A stretch of DNA of 64,000 nt. Source: Heliobacterium chlorum. GTDB taxonomy: Bacteria; Bacillota; Desulfitobacteriia; Heliobacteriales; Heliobacteriaceae. Positions within the stretch are counted from its first letter, which is position 1, and the number at the start of each line of letters is the position of its first letter. The DNA lies in the NCBI RefSeq assembly GCF_014502795.1, contig NZ_JACVHF010000003.1:186001-250000 (forward strand), written 5' to 3'. Below, piece after piece: positions 8,673 to 16,097 of the stretch. The position numbers were made by a program, and so were the translations under genes. Below the pieces are notes generated by a model. The model made no database searches. It was not told the DNA's origin and saw nothing but the letters and a program-made list of their open reading frames with translations.

Positions 8673-9455
8673 TTGATAGATCAAAAAACAACGGCGCACC
8701 CATCTGCCTCACCACTCTGGGCAGGTATCAGCACAATTCTCTGGCAGGAATATCTCGTCTTTTCCCGACGCTTTTGGAAGAACACCGCTTCTACGATGGT
8801 GACGCCAATTCTCTATCTTTTTGCCTTTGGCTTCGGTTTAGGCAGGGGGATTCGGTTTGAAGGCGTCTCTTACCTGGAATTCGTCATTCCCGGTATCGTC
8901 GCCTTGTCTACGATGACAGCCTCCTTTAACGCCGTGGCGACTCCGTTAAACATATCGAGACTTTATGACAAGACTTTCGAGGAATATTTAACGGCCCCGA
9001 TTCCGATGATCTCTCTGACCATCGGGCGAATTCTCGCGGGAGCCTTCCGCGGTATGTTTTCCGGTCTAGTCATGCTTGCCTTGACGATGGTCTTCGGCGT
9101 TCATCTCCATGTAGGCGGGCTCTTTTTACTCCTGCTCTTTCTAAACTGCCTCGTCTTTTCAGGGTTCGGTTTTTGGGCAGCTCTAACGATTCAGTCTCAC
9201 TCAGAGATCAACAAGTTCAACGCCTTTGTCATCAGCCCCATGTCCTTCCTCTGCGGTACCTTTTTTTCCTTACAGAACATTCCCCAGTTTCTGTCCCTGT
9301 TCCTATATATCCTGCCTCTCACCCACACAACGAATGGCCTGAGGACCCTCTCCTTAACCCAGACATTCCCCTTGGACAGTTTTATCGCACTGACTATTTA
9401 CGCTCTGCTCTTTTTTGGGTTAGGGTTGAGAGCTTGTTATCACGTTGAAGAATGA
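8673..9455 (+). CDS. ABC-2 type transporter permease
   Basis: A 260-residue membrane protein with six hydrophobic segments and the ABC2 features of DrrB-like permeases: an N-terminal helix near LVFSRRFWKNTASTMVTPILYLFAFG, and near the end the motif FLCGTFFSLQNIPQFL followed by LPLTHTTNGLR. It pairs with the ATPase at 7567. TTG at 8673 with AGGTGA at 8662-8667 is my preferred start; the in-frame GTG at 8664 lies three codons upstream. Its last 16 bases overlap the 3' end of the opposing lipid kinase gene. Confidence 0.88.
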   Translation: MIDQKTTAHPSASPLWAGISTILWQEYLVFSRRFWKNTASTMVTPILYLFAFGFGLGRGIRFEGVSYLEFVIPGIVALSTMTASFNAVATPLNISRLYDKTFEEYLTAPIPMISLTIGRILAGAFRGMFSGLVMLALTMVFGVHLHVGGLFLLLLFLNCLVFSGFGFWAALTIQSHSEINKFNAFVISPMSFLCGTFFSLQNIPQFLSLFLYILPLTHTTNGLRTLSLTQTFPLDSFIALTIYALLFFGLGLRACYHVEE

Positions 9456-10369
9456 GCACTTACCGCAGGTACGAAGAGAGATAAGGCGGAAGGACGAACT
9501 TGGACTTTCCAGGGAAGCGGCGGTCCCACTTCCCCATCCATGTCGGTCTCTAGCGACTCAGGACCACGAATGATATAGGCCGGCGCCTGATGATAGGTCA
9601 CCAGAGGGGAGTTCAAGTGCTCCCCTTGGAGCACGCGAACAAAAAGACTGATGAAATCATGAATCCGGCAAGAGCGAAAAACGAGCAGATCGAGGAGCCC
9701 GTCATCGAGCTTAGCATGAGGTGAAAGAACGGGAAAACTACCGGCGCCCGCCCCGTTTAGAATCAGGTACAGTAAGGTTTCTCCCGAGTAGACAGTCTCG
9801 CCGGAAGTGGTCTCTATCGTCATCGAAAAAGGCCGGAACTCCGGAAGCTGTTCCAATGCTTTTAGGTAATAGGCCAATTTCCCGATGTTGTTTTTCAGGG
9901 ACTGGTTCACCTTGTGGGACACATCTGTCATTAGACCGCCGCTGGCCACATTGAGGAAATGGCGATCACCTATTTGACCGACATCGATCCATCGGGTATT
10001 TCCGTCAACGATAATCTGACAACAGGCCTCCAAGTTTCTAGGGATGCGCAGGGTTGTCGCCAAATCATTGGCCGTCCCCGCTGGGATGATCCCTAATGCA
10101 GGCGGTGTCTCGCCGCGATCGGCCAAGCGCATGAGTCCGTTCATCACCTGATGCAAAGTTCCATCGCCACCGACAGCCACTACGGCTGAGCAACCATCTT
10201 GCAAGGCCTTTTCGGCTTCCTTCGATGTCTCGCCAGGGATACCTTCCGTCCGATATGTGAGGACTTGCCATTGACCAGACTGTAAAATGGCAATAGCCTC
10301 GTCAAGCGATCGCTTAAAGGCACCGGCCCCAGCTTCAGGGTTATAGATTAACTTCAAGCGCTTGGACAA
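9440..10369 (-). CDS. diacylglycerol kinase family (YegS/BmrU-like) lipid kinase
   Basis: A 309-residue protein of the DagK catalytic family. The nucleotide-binding signature VAVGGDGTLHQVMNGL (about 64-79) is followed by LGIIPAGTANDLA and IDVGQIGDRHFLNVASGG, in the standard order. It phosphorylates a lipid such as diacylglycerol or a sphingosine-like substrate in membrane lipid turnover; the exact substrate is not determined. It faces the ABC permease and overlaps it by 16 bases; no terminator lies between them. Confidence 0.9.
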   Translation of the reverse strand: MSKRLKLIYNPEAGAGAFKRSLDEAIAILQSGQWQVLTYRTEGIPGETSKEAEKALQDGCSAVVAVGGDGTLHQVMNGLMRLADRGETPPALGIIPAGTANDLATTLRIPRNLEACCQIIVDGNTRWIDVGQIGDRHFLNVASGGLMTDVSHKVNQSLKNNIGKLAYYLKALEQLPEFRPFSMTIETTSGETVYSGETLLYLILNGAGAGSFPVLSPHAKLDDGLLDLLVFRSCRIHDFISLFVRVLQGEHLNSPLVTYHQAPAYIIRGPESLETDMDGEVGPPLPWKVQVRPSALSLFVPAVSAHSST

Positions 10370-10393
10370 TCGCCATCCCTCTTTTCGACACCT

Positions 10394-10429
10394 TACGGAG
10401 TGCTCCCCTAGAGCACTCCGTACTTTTTT
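10394..10429 (+). terminator. strong plus-strand terminator at the 3' end of mutY
   Basis: Perfect 12-bp stem TACGGAGTGCTC (10394-10405) with its complement (10411-10422), 5-base loop, then C and T6. The T tail is on the plus strand, yet no plus-strand gene ends nearby; the closest is the ABC permease ending at 9455. The stem overlaps the last four codons and the stop of mutY. Confidence 0.8.
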
Positions 10430-11577
10430 AATATTTTCAGGGTCAAATTGTTCATGGGCAACCGGGACAACGCTTCTTTGTCACACCATGACCTTTGCCC
10501 GCTGTCACTGCCGTATTGGCAAGATTCTTCAGCCACACGACCGCTGCCTTCTAATGGGTTTATTTTCTCCCCATCGATCCGGGCGGGCATAACGTCGACG
10601 ACCCATGTCAAATGGCTGAAAACATGACGAAACTGTTCGCTCCGTTCCGGTTCATATTTTACGTGCTCTAAGTCGTAAAAGCCCTGTTCAAAGGACGGCA
10701 GCTCCCACATATTCGCGAGCAATCCCTTATCAGGACGCTGCGTCAAAAGAACCCGGCCACTTTCATCAGTCAAGAGCAACGCTTTTCGATAGATCTCTTG
10801 ATTCTCCTTGCGGGGTTTGCGTACCGGAAGTATTTCTACTTTTCCCTGGGCGCGGGCAGTACAACCATCTGCTAAAGGGCATTCTCCACAGCGTGCGCTT
10901 CGAGGTATGCAGACCAGAGCGCCTAGTTCCATCAACCCTTGGGTCCAATCGGGGACCCGTTCATCAGGCAGCCAAGCCAACTGTTCCATCGAAGCCTGCC
11001 ATGCCTTTTTTAAGAGCATCGTACTGCCAACGGGGTCATCCCAGCCGAAAAAACGGGCGAAGACGCGACAGACATTCCCGTCGACAGCCGGTTCCCGGAT
11101 CTGAAAGACGATAGACAAGACGGCCCCACATATGTATGCCCCTACTCCTTTTAAACTCCGAAAGGCTTTTGGATCAGGAGGCACTTGCCCGTCGAAGCGC
11201 TCCATCACCTGCCGGGCCGCCTCTTGCAGGTTTCGAACCCGTGAGTAATAGCCCAATCCCTCCCACGCTTTCAATACCGGCTCTTCCGGTGCAGTGGCGA
11301 GCGTCTGCAGGTCGGGAAATAGGCTCATAAATCTTTCGAAATAGGGGATGACCGTTTCGACTCGGGTCTGTTGGAGCATAACCTCGGAGACCCAAATGGC
11401 GTAGGGGTTTTTCGACCTCCGCCAAGGTAAATCACGTTTGTTTACGTCATACCAGGAAAGCAGCTTCAGCACCCAGTCTTTTTCAGGTACCGCATAAATC
11501 TTATCGTCATGGTGTAGTTTTGAGTGACTTGTAGAGTTCAAAATGGAGTCATGAATTTTGCTGCTTATCGTGAGCAC
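10408..11577 (-). CDS. mutY: A/G-specific adenine DNA glycosylase MutY
   Basis: A 389-residue base-excision repair enzyme that removes adenine opposite 8-oxoguanine. The HhH-GPD part shows the catalytic glutamate E65 in SEVMLQQTRV, the hairpin LKGVGAYICGAVLSI (142-156) and the aspartate D166 in AVDGN. The [4Fe-4S] loop has C223, C230, C233 and C239 (C-X6-C-X2-C-X5-C). A NUDIX-like 8-oxoG recognition domain follows (about 260-389). GTG at 11577 with AAAGGA close upstream overlaps the vanZ-like gene by 29 bases; the N-terminal 30 residues are weakly typical, so a later start is possible. Confidence 0.92.
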   Translation of the reverse strand: MLTISSKIHDSILNSTSHSKLHHDDKIYAVPEKDWVLKLLSWYDVNKRDLPWRRSKNPYAIWVSEVMLQQTRVETVIPYFERFMSLFPDLQTLATAPEEPVLKAWEGLGYYSRVRNLQEAARQVMERFDGQVPPDPKAFRSLKGVGAYICGAVLSIVFQIREPAVDGNVCRVFARFFGWDDPVGSTMLLKKAWQASMEQLAWLPDERVPDWTQGLMELGALVCIPRSARCGECPLADGCTARAQGKVEILPVRKPRKENQEIYRKALLLTDESGRVLLTQRPDKGLLANMWELPSFEQGFYDLEHVKYEPERSEQFRHVFSHLTWVVDVMPARIDGEKINPLEGSGRVAEESCQYGSDSGQRSWCDKEALSRLPMNNLTLKILKKYGVL

Positions 11578-12016
11578 CGTCCTTTAGCGATTTGAATAGA
11601 ACAAACCCAATGATCAGCGCGATGACAATTCCCAAACTGTCGATACCGACATCCATAAGCCGACCGTCTCGAAAACCGGTTAGCTCCTGGTGAATTTCAT
11701 CAGTTACGGCGAAAGCCAAGGAAAAGAAAAAAGCCGTCCAGAGATGCCTACGCCGAGACCATAACCAAGTCGACTTGGCTGCTTGCAGCCACAGCCCGGT
11801 GAGTATGGCGTATTCAGTCACGTGGGCTGTCTTGCGAAGAATAAACTCGAGAGCAAAACCGCTGGTTTTTAACACCGGCCAAGGGATGTCAAGCCAAGCG
11901 ACAATAAGATAAAGCACCGGAAGGACCCGGAGGTTTGGAATCGACGACAGCCAGAACATGATCCCCATCCAGAGGAGCAACAGGCTCCAGTACATGAGCT
12001 TTCTCAAGATGCACAT
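11549..12016 (-). CDS. VanZ-family membrane protein
   Basis: A 155-residue protein with four hydrophobic segments. It carries the VanZ signature: RKTAHVTEYAILTGL in the middle and TDEIHQELTGFRDGRLMDVGIDSLG near the C-terminus. VanZ-like proteins are linked to low-level teicoplanin resistance but their biochemistry is unknown. ATG at 12016 follows AGGAG; the frame is open back to 12307 but has no SD there. The 3' end overlaps mutY, suggesting co-transcription. Confidence 0.85.
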   Translation of the reverse strand: MCILRKLMYWSLLLLWMGIMFWLSSIPNLRVLPVLYLIVAWLDIPWPVLKTSGFALEFILRKTAHVTEYAILTGLWLQAAKSTWLWSRRRHLWTAFFFSLAFAVTDEIHQELTGFRDGRLMDVGIDSLGIVIALIIGFVLFKSLKDGAHDKQQNS

Positions 12017-12275
12017 CACTCCTGAAACATCGAAACTCCCAATATGCCAATAGAATAGCATGCCCCGGAGGTCTTCCAAAAGCGTAAAAAACTTTTTGCC
12101 TTTTTTTACTTGAGTACGTATAATAAAACCAACCATGGGTTCGTTGCGTCTGCCTTCCACAAAAAGTTCAAGCCGTTCTTCTTTCGGATCTTGTCCGGGG
12201 AAATGGTTGGTTTTGGGGAATGAGGTTATGACCCGGACCGGGGAATTCATTTTGTCCGAGGAAAGGACGGGATAC

Positions 12276-12575
12276 TTGGTGTTCGAAGATCGTACCCTTG
12301 TCTGCAAAGAATGTGGCGTAGAGTTTGTGTTCTCCGCTCGGGAACAGGCCTTTTATGCTGAAAAGGGCTTTCAAAACGACCCGAGCCGCTGCCCTGACTG
12401 CCGGGCTGCCCGGAAACGCCGTATGGGCGAACAAAGCGGGGAAAGCCGCCCTCAACGGGAAATGTATGAAGTCGTCTGCTCTGACTGCGGCGTTACCACG
12501 ACGGTGCCTTTCAAGCCTTCCGGCGCACGTCCGGTTTATTGCCGTGACTGCTTCCAAAACCACCGCTCTTATTAA
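12276..12575 (+). CDS. probable zinc-binding (zinc-ribbon) protein
   Basis: A 99-residue protein with four Cys pairs: CKEC near the N-terminus, CPDC in SRCPDCRAARK, CSDC and CRDC near the C-terminus. The pattern LVCKECGVEFVFSAREQAFYAEKGF is typical of a widespread uncharacterised clostridial zinc-ribbon family. TTG at 12276 (or GTG at 12279) behind GGAAAGGA is favoured; upstream in-frame ATGs lack an SD and would add residues unlike the family. Function unknown, nucleic-acid binding possible. Confidence 0.8.
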   Translation: MVFEDRTLVCKECGVEFVFSAREQAFYAEKGFQNDPSRCPDCRAARKRRMGEQSGESRPQREMYEVVCSDCGVTTTVPFKPSGARPVYCRDCFQNHRSY

Positions 12576-12587
12576 TTGAATTATCTT

Positions 12588-12622
12588 CGGGTACCGGTTT
12601 CACCGGTACCTTTTATGTTTTT
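12588..12622 (+). terminator. terminator after the zinc-ribbon gene
   Basis: 8-bp stem GGTACCGG (12590-12597) with CCGGTACC (12603-12610), then a T-rich tail. Confidence 0.8.
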
Positions 12623-12634
12623 AAAGGAAACCGT

Positions 12635-12654
12635 TATAATCTCACTGTCAGGTG
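12635..12654 (+). promoter_or_regulatory. -10 box adjacent to the fetA-like start
   Basis: TATAAT at 12635-12640 lies 11 bases before the GTG start at 12652. Transcription would begin at about 12647, giving an almost leaderless mRNA. The -35 region is weak. Confidence 0.4.
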
Positions 12655-13419
12655 GTGGTAAACATCGATAAGACCGTTGCATCCGTACTTGAGTGGCAGA
12701 ATATCTCTTTGACCATCATGGTACAGACTAGAGAGTCGCAGGTGGAACGACACCTGCTGCATCGCGTAAGCGGTAAGGTCTCCCCCGGAGAGATCCTCTG
12801 CCTCCTAGGACCTTCCGGCTCGGGAAAAAGCACCTTGTTAACAGCACTAAACCGTCTTCACAGCCTCTCGGAAGGGGAGATTCGTTTTCGTGGACAACCA
12901 GTAGAAAAATACCCAGTCACGGAACTGCGTCGACGGGTCGCCTATGTGGCGCAGCGGCCCGCCTTTTTCCCGGGAACGGTGGAAGAGAATTTGAGCTACG
13001 GGGCACGACTCTGGGGGATCTCCATCGACCCGCCTCTTTGGCTGGAGAGGGTTCGCCTCGACCGTTCCCTTTTATCCCAGCCGGCCGATACCTTATCTGG
13101 CGGGCAACAGCAGCGTTTATCCTTCGCCCGCTCCTTAGCCGTAAAACCGGATGTGCTTCTTTTGGACGAACCTACATCGGCCTTGGACATCCATGGGGCA
13201 AGAGAGCTCAAAGAAATCGTTCTCACCGTAGTAGAGCGAGAGAATCTAGCAGTCCTCTGGGTCACCCACGATCCTGAACAAGCCCGGCGCATCAGTCACC
13301 GAGTCCTTCTCTTAACGGAAGGCCGAGTCTCGGCTTGCCTGCCGACAGAAGTCTTCTTTTCCAAAGAAGCCCCTGAGGTGGTGCGAACCTTTTTGGAGAT
13401 TAAGGGGGATGGACCATGA
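12652..13419 (+). CDS. fetA: FetA-like ABC transporter ATP-binding protein
   Basis: A 255-residue ATPase with Walker A GPSGSGKST (53-61), signature LSGGQQQRLSFARSL (about 143) and Walker B VLLLDEPTSALD. It overlaps the permease gene by 4 bases (ATGA). With a UPF0014/FetB permease it forms a FetAB-type exporter, linked in E. coli to iron export and peroxide tolerance. GTG at 12652 or 12655 has no good SD, but LEWQNISL must lie in the protein, so a later start at the ATG at 12721 is unlikely. Confidence 0.88.
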   Translation: MVVNIDKTVASVLEWQNISLTIMVQTRESQVERHLLHRVSGKVSPGEILCLLGPSGSGKSTLLTALNRLHSLSEGEIRFRGQPVEKYPVTELRRRVAYVAQRPAFFPGTVEENLSYGARLWGISIDPPLWLERVRLDRSLLSQPADTLSGGQQQRLSFARSLAVKPDVLLLDEPTSALDIHGARELKEIVLTVVERENLAVLWVTHDPEQARRISHRVLLLTEGRVSACLPTEVFFSKEAPEVVRTFLEIKGDGP

Positions 13420-14186
13420 GCTTGTCGACCCTATCTTTCAGTCTCAGCTTTATCGGCATCGCCCTGTTCCTCTCCTACCGGGAACAACTCGCTTTGGAAA
13501 AGGACATGCTGGTTGGTACGGTGCGGGCCATCATTCAGCTATTTATCATCGGTTATGTCCTGCAGTATGTCTTTGACCTTCGATCGCTGCCAGGTCTTCT
13601 GTCTATCTTAACGGTTATGGTCGTTGTGGCCGTACAAAACGCTTCCAAACGCGCCACAGCACTCCCTCGATCCCAGTCGATTCTCTATATCGCCGGAGCT
13701 TTAATCCTATCGGAAGTGCTCACCTTAGGAATGCTGCTCGGCTTAGGTATCGTGCCTGCGGAACCGCGCTTCATCATCCCCTTCAGCGGCATGATCATCG
13801 GCAATTCCATGATCGCAGCCGGACTCACCGTGAGCCGACTGCAAGCGGAATTGCTGAATCAAAAGCCACTGGTTCTCACAGCCCTTACTTTGGGTGCCAC
13901 ATCCCGCCAGGCCGCAGCCAGAGCCATCAAAGCAGCAGTCAAAGCCGGGATGAGCCCGACTATCGATGGGATGAAGACGGTAGGGCTCGTACAGCTCCCC
14001 GGCATGATGACCGGTCAAATCATCGCTGGGGCCAACCCGGTTGAAGCAGTGAAGTATCAGCTTCTTATCCAACTCGTCTTGACAGCAGCTACAGCCATTG
14101 CCAGTATGGCTGTCGGCCTGTGGTCCTACCGTCCTTTTTTCACTGCCGATCATCAACTTTCTCCCTGTTACCCAAACAAAACGTAA
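13416..14186 (+). CDS. fetB: FetB-like (UPF0014) ABC transporter permease
   Basis: A 256-residue membrane protein with about seven hydrophobic segments. The UPF0014 hallmarks are present: GMIIGNSMIAAGLTVSRL, LGATSRQAAARAIKAAVKAGMSPTIDGM and VQLPGMMTGQIIAGANP, followed by AVKYQLLIQLVL. It partners the ATPase encoded directly upstream. Iron or another transition metal is the likely cargo by family; this is inference. Confidence 0.9.
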   Translation: MSLSTLSFSLSFIGIALFLSYREQLALEKDMLVGTVRAIIQLFIIGYVLQYVFDLRSLPGLLSILTVMVVVAVQNASKRATALPRSQSILYIAGALILSEVLTLGMLLGLGIVPAEPRFIIPFSGMIIGNSMIAAGLTVSRLQAELLNQKPLVLTALTLGATSRQAAARAIKAAVKAGMSPTIDGMKTVGLVQLPGMMTGQIIAGANPVEAVKYQLLIQLVLTAATAIASMAVGLWSYRPFFTADHQLSPCYPNKT

Positions 14187-14239
14187 CCCGTCTTCGTATT
14201 TTTTGAAATGGTCTTTTCGAAATAGCCAATACTATCGAT

Positions 14240-14899
14240 ATGAACGAGCATGACCATTCGCGCAATTCTACGGTAGATGAAGAACTCTCTATTTGGGTGC
14301 AGCGTTTTCAACAAAAACTGCTGCCAGCCCCCTCGCTTTCCACTTACATCGATTTGAATGAAGGCCCTCCCTCATTGGACCAACTCTCCGCTTTGGAGCA
14401 AGATCGTCCGCCTATTTCCGGGGAGTTGACCGCCTTTGAGCATCTGCTGCAAGCGATGGCTGAACATCGTTGGCTCCGGGTGCGCTTCGGGATCAACGAA
14501 CTGCTGAAGCATTATTTGAGGAGCGTTACAGATACCTCCAATGCGAACAATCGAATCGATCGCGGTGACGTTACCCGGCGCTATATGGAAATGATCCAGT
14601 GGGTCTTTGAGTACGGCCATTCCCCTAGTTTCCCCTTCTCCGAAAGCCTTTGGACCTACCTGAGCGCCTGTCTGGAATCAGTTGGCATCACCTTGGCCGG
14701 ACAGAACCAATGGGAATCGCTGCAGGTGTTAATTGTGGAAACGGCAACCATGGGGCGTCAGGCGGCGCGTAGCGGCTTGCAAACGGCGCCGCTGCAGCAC
14801 TTTCTGCGGCGTTTGGAAAATACCTGCCGAGATAAAGGAGAAGGCGGACGTGAAATCGCCCGCCTTGCTCGAAATTTGCGTTTTAACCTTGAAGTATAA
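14240..14899 (+). CDS. helical protein of unknown function downstream of fetAB
   Basis: A 219-residue soluble protein without membrane segments, signal peptide or cysteine-rich motif. It looks mostly alpha-helical, with an acidic N-terminus and conserved-looking stretches WLRVRFGINELLKHYL and RRYMEMIQWVFEYG. I do not recognise it. It starts 53 bases after fetB on the same strand, so it may share that transcript. ATG at 14240 lacks a clear SD. It ends three bases from the convergent UspA gene, with no terminator in between. Confidence 0.6.
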   Translation: MNEHDHSRNSTVDEELSIWVQRFQQKLLPAPSLSTYIDLNEGPPSLDQLSALEQDRPPISGELTAFEHLLQAMAEHRWLRVRFGINELLKHYLRSVTDTSNANNRIDRGDVTRRYMEMIQWVFEYGHSPSFPFSESLWTYLSACLESVGITLAGQNQWESLQVLIVETATMGRQAARSGLQTAPLQHFLRRLENTCRDKGEGGREIARLARNLRFNLEV

Positions 14900-14902
14900 C
14901 CG

Positions 14903-15355
14903 TCAGTCTTTTTCGTCTTTAATGATCATCACAGGACACTTGGCTAGGTGGAAGACGCGGTCACTGACACTGCCCGCTAGAAAACTGCGGAATTCTCCCA
15001 TACCCCGAGAACCCATAATAATTAAGTCCACACCCCGTTCTTCCGCCGTGTCCACAACGACAAAGGCAGGGTGACCAAAGGTCGCTTCCAGTTGACAGAC
15101 AAGGCCCTGTTCGGAGAAGATTTCCATGGTTTTATCCAAGACTGCTTTACCGACTTCGTCCATCTTTTCCCGGGCCGCATCGATGTCAAAGAATACAGCG
15201 CCGTCGGCACCGAGCAGGTATTGATGAGATAAATCATAGACATACAAGACCGTCGTTTCGATTTCCGGATCTAACTTCATAAGATGACAAGCATAGCGGG
15301 CAGCTTTTAGGGCATGGTCAGATCCATCGGTAGCCAAGAGGACTTTTTTGATCAT
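14903..15355 (-). CDS. universal stress protein, UspA family
   Basis: A 150-residue single Usp domain: KKVLLATDGSDHALKAA at the N-terminus and the ATP-binding pattern G-x2-G-x9-G-S in MGSRGMGEFRSFLAGSVS near the C-terminus. This places it in the ATP-binding (MJ0577-like) subgroup. ATG at 15355 follows GGAGGGAAC. Role in stress or energy-starvation response is known only at family level. Confidence 0.92.
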   Translation of the reverse strand: MIKKVLLATDGSDHALKAARYACHLMKLDPEIETTVLYVYDLSHQYLLGADGAVFFDIDAAREKMDEVGKAVLDKTMEIFSEQGLVCQLEATFGHPAFVVVDTAEERGVDLIIMGSRGMGEFRSFLAGSVSDRVFHLAKCPVMIIKDEKD

Positions 15356-15587
15356 TCAGGTTCCCTCCCTATAGAACTAATCCCTGCTTGGCTATATTTT
15401 ACCATAGTTTTGTAACTAAAGGTACATAAATAGATAGAAACTTCTGTTTTCAATGGTTAAGTAAATATTTTCGATGTAGAGATTTTTTCTGTTGTATGTA
15501 GACTAGATTTTTTCCGATTTATTCTTCGCACTTTCTTATTCTATTTCCGCATTTGCCATCTGGATGTATTTCTCTTTGTACTGTTCA

Positions 15588-15629
15588 TTAACAAAAGAGA
15601 AACGACAAATGCCGTTTCTCTTTTGTTAA
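15588..15629 (-). terminator. terminator of the 47-residue SASP-like gene
   Basis: 17-bp perfect stem (15588-15604 with 15613-15629), 8-base loop, 11 bases after the gene's stop codon on the minus strand. Confidence 0.75.
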
Positions 15630-15640
15630 TGTTTTCGGTA

Positions 15641-15784
15641 CTACATTCCGGTTTTGTTATTTGGGTTGGCCGCTTGTGTCGCAGTATTTACGGCACTTTG
15701 TGCTTTGTTCGCCATATCGGAGGTCGTTTTCGCATATTTTGCGGCAGACTGTACGTTATTGGCGCCCTGGTTCGTGTCGGTCAT
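15641..15784 (-). CDS. 47-residue Ala/Asn/Thr-rich protein, candidate small acid-soluble spore protein
   Basis: Reads MTDTNQGANNVQSAAKYAK in its first 19 residues and ends NPNNKTGM. It has no Cys, Trp, His, Leu, Ile or Phe, and is rich in Ala, Asn, Thr, Ser, Gln and Lys, a composition like small acid-soluble spore proteins (gamma-type or minor SASPs). ATG at 15784 follows AAGGAGTG at a good spacing, and a 17-bp terminator stem follows the stop. A sigma-G-like promoter lies just upstream (15806-15836). No sequence family is recognised; the SASP assignment is inference from composition plus promoter. Confidence 0.65.
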   Translation of the reverse strand: MTDTNQGANNVQSAAKYAKTTSDMANKAQSAVNTATQAANPNNKTGM

Positions 15785-15805
15785 GCCTATCACTCCTTTC
15801 ATGGG

Positions 15806-15836
15806 TAGTATTGAGGGATGATGTTGTAGTTATTCA
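15806..15836 (-). promoter_or_regulatory. sigma-G-like (forespore) promoter
   Basis: Minus strand: TGAATA (15831-15836), 18-base spacer, AATACTA (15806-15812). The B. subtilis sigma-G consensus is TGAATA and CATACTA with 17-18 bases between; only one position differs. It lies 22 bases before the start codon. Confidence 0.55.
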
Positions 15837-15938
15837 GGTACGCTACGTTAGCAGTACCTTCAGAGACGAAAGCCTATCTTGATCGGAAGGAACGCCAACG
15901 GCGGAGCTCTGGCCCTCACAAAACTAAAAATAAGCCAG

Positions 15939-15976
15939 CAAAAAGCCGTCAAGAAAATAAATCTTGCGGCTTTTTG
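15939..15976. terminator. orphan stem-loop with T-tracts on both strands
   Basis: Arms 15939-15954 and 15962-15976 pair over 15 bases with one bulged base. Both strands end in T5. No gene ends next to it; it may once have served rlmD, which ends at 17142 without a visible terminator. Confidence 0.55.
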
Positions 15977-16097
15977 TCCTTTCGGCGATGCTTCTTCAAA
16001 TGCTCGCGGATCCGTCAGTTGAAAATAATTTCTTTAGAAGAGGTTTTTTTCATACAATATCTAAATACATTTAATTATTGGATATGGAGGTAATTAA

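Larger units (their letters stand above)
15785..16097. other. intergenic region with promoter and orphan terminator
   Basis: 313 bases without a gene. It holds the sigma-G-like promoter of the small gene (15806-15836), an orphan stem-loop (15939-15976) and an AT-rich leader of the GT14 gene with AGGAGG-like TATGGAGGT before 16098. Nothing else seen. Confidence 0.6.

Noticed and set aside
12135-12275. Longer start for the zinc-ribbon protein
   Set aside because: No SD, and the extra residues are in the region antisense to the unused upstream frame of the vanZ-like gene.
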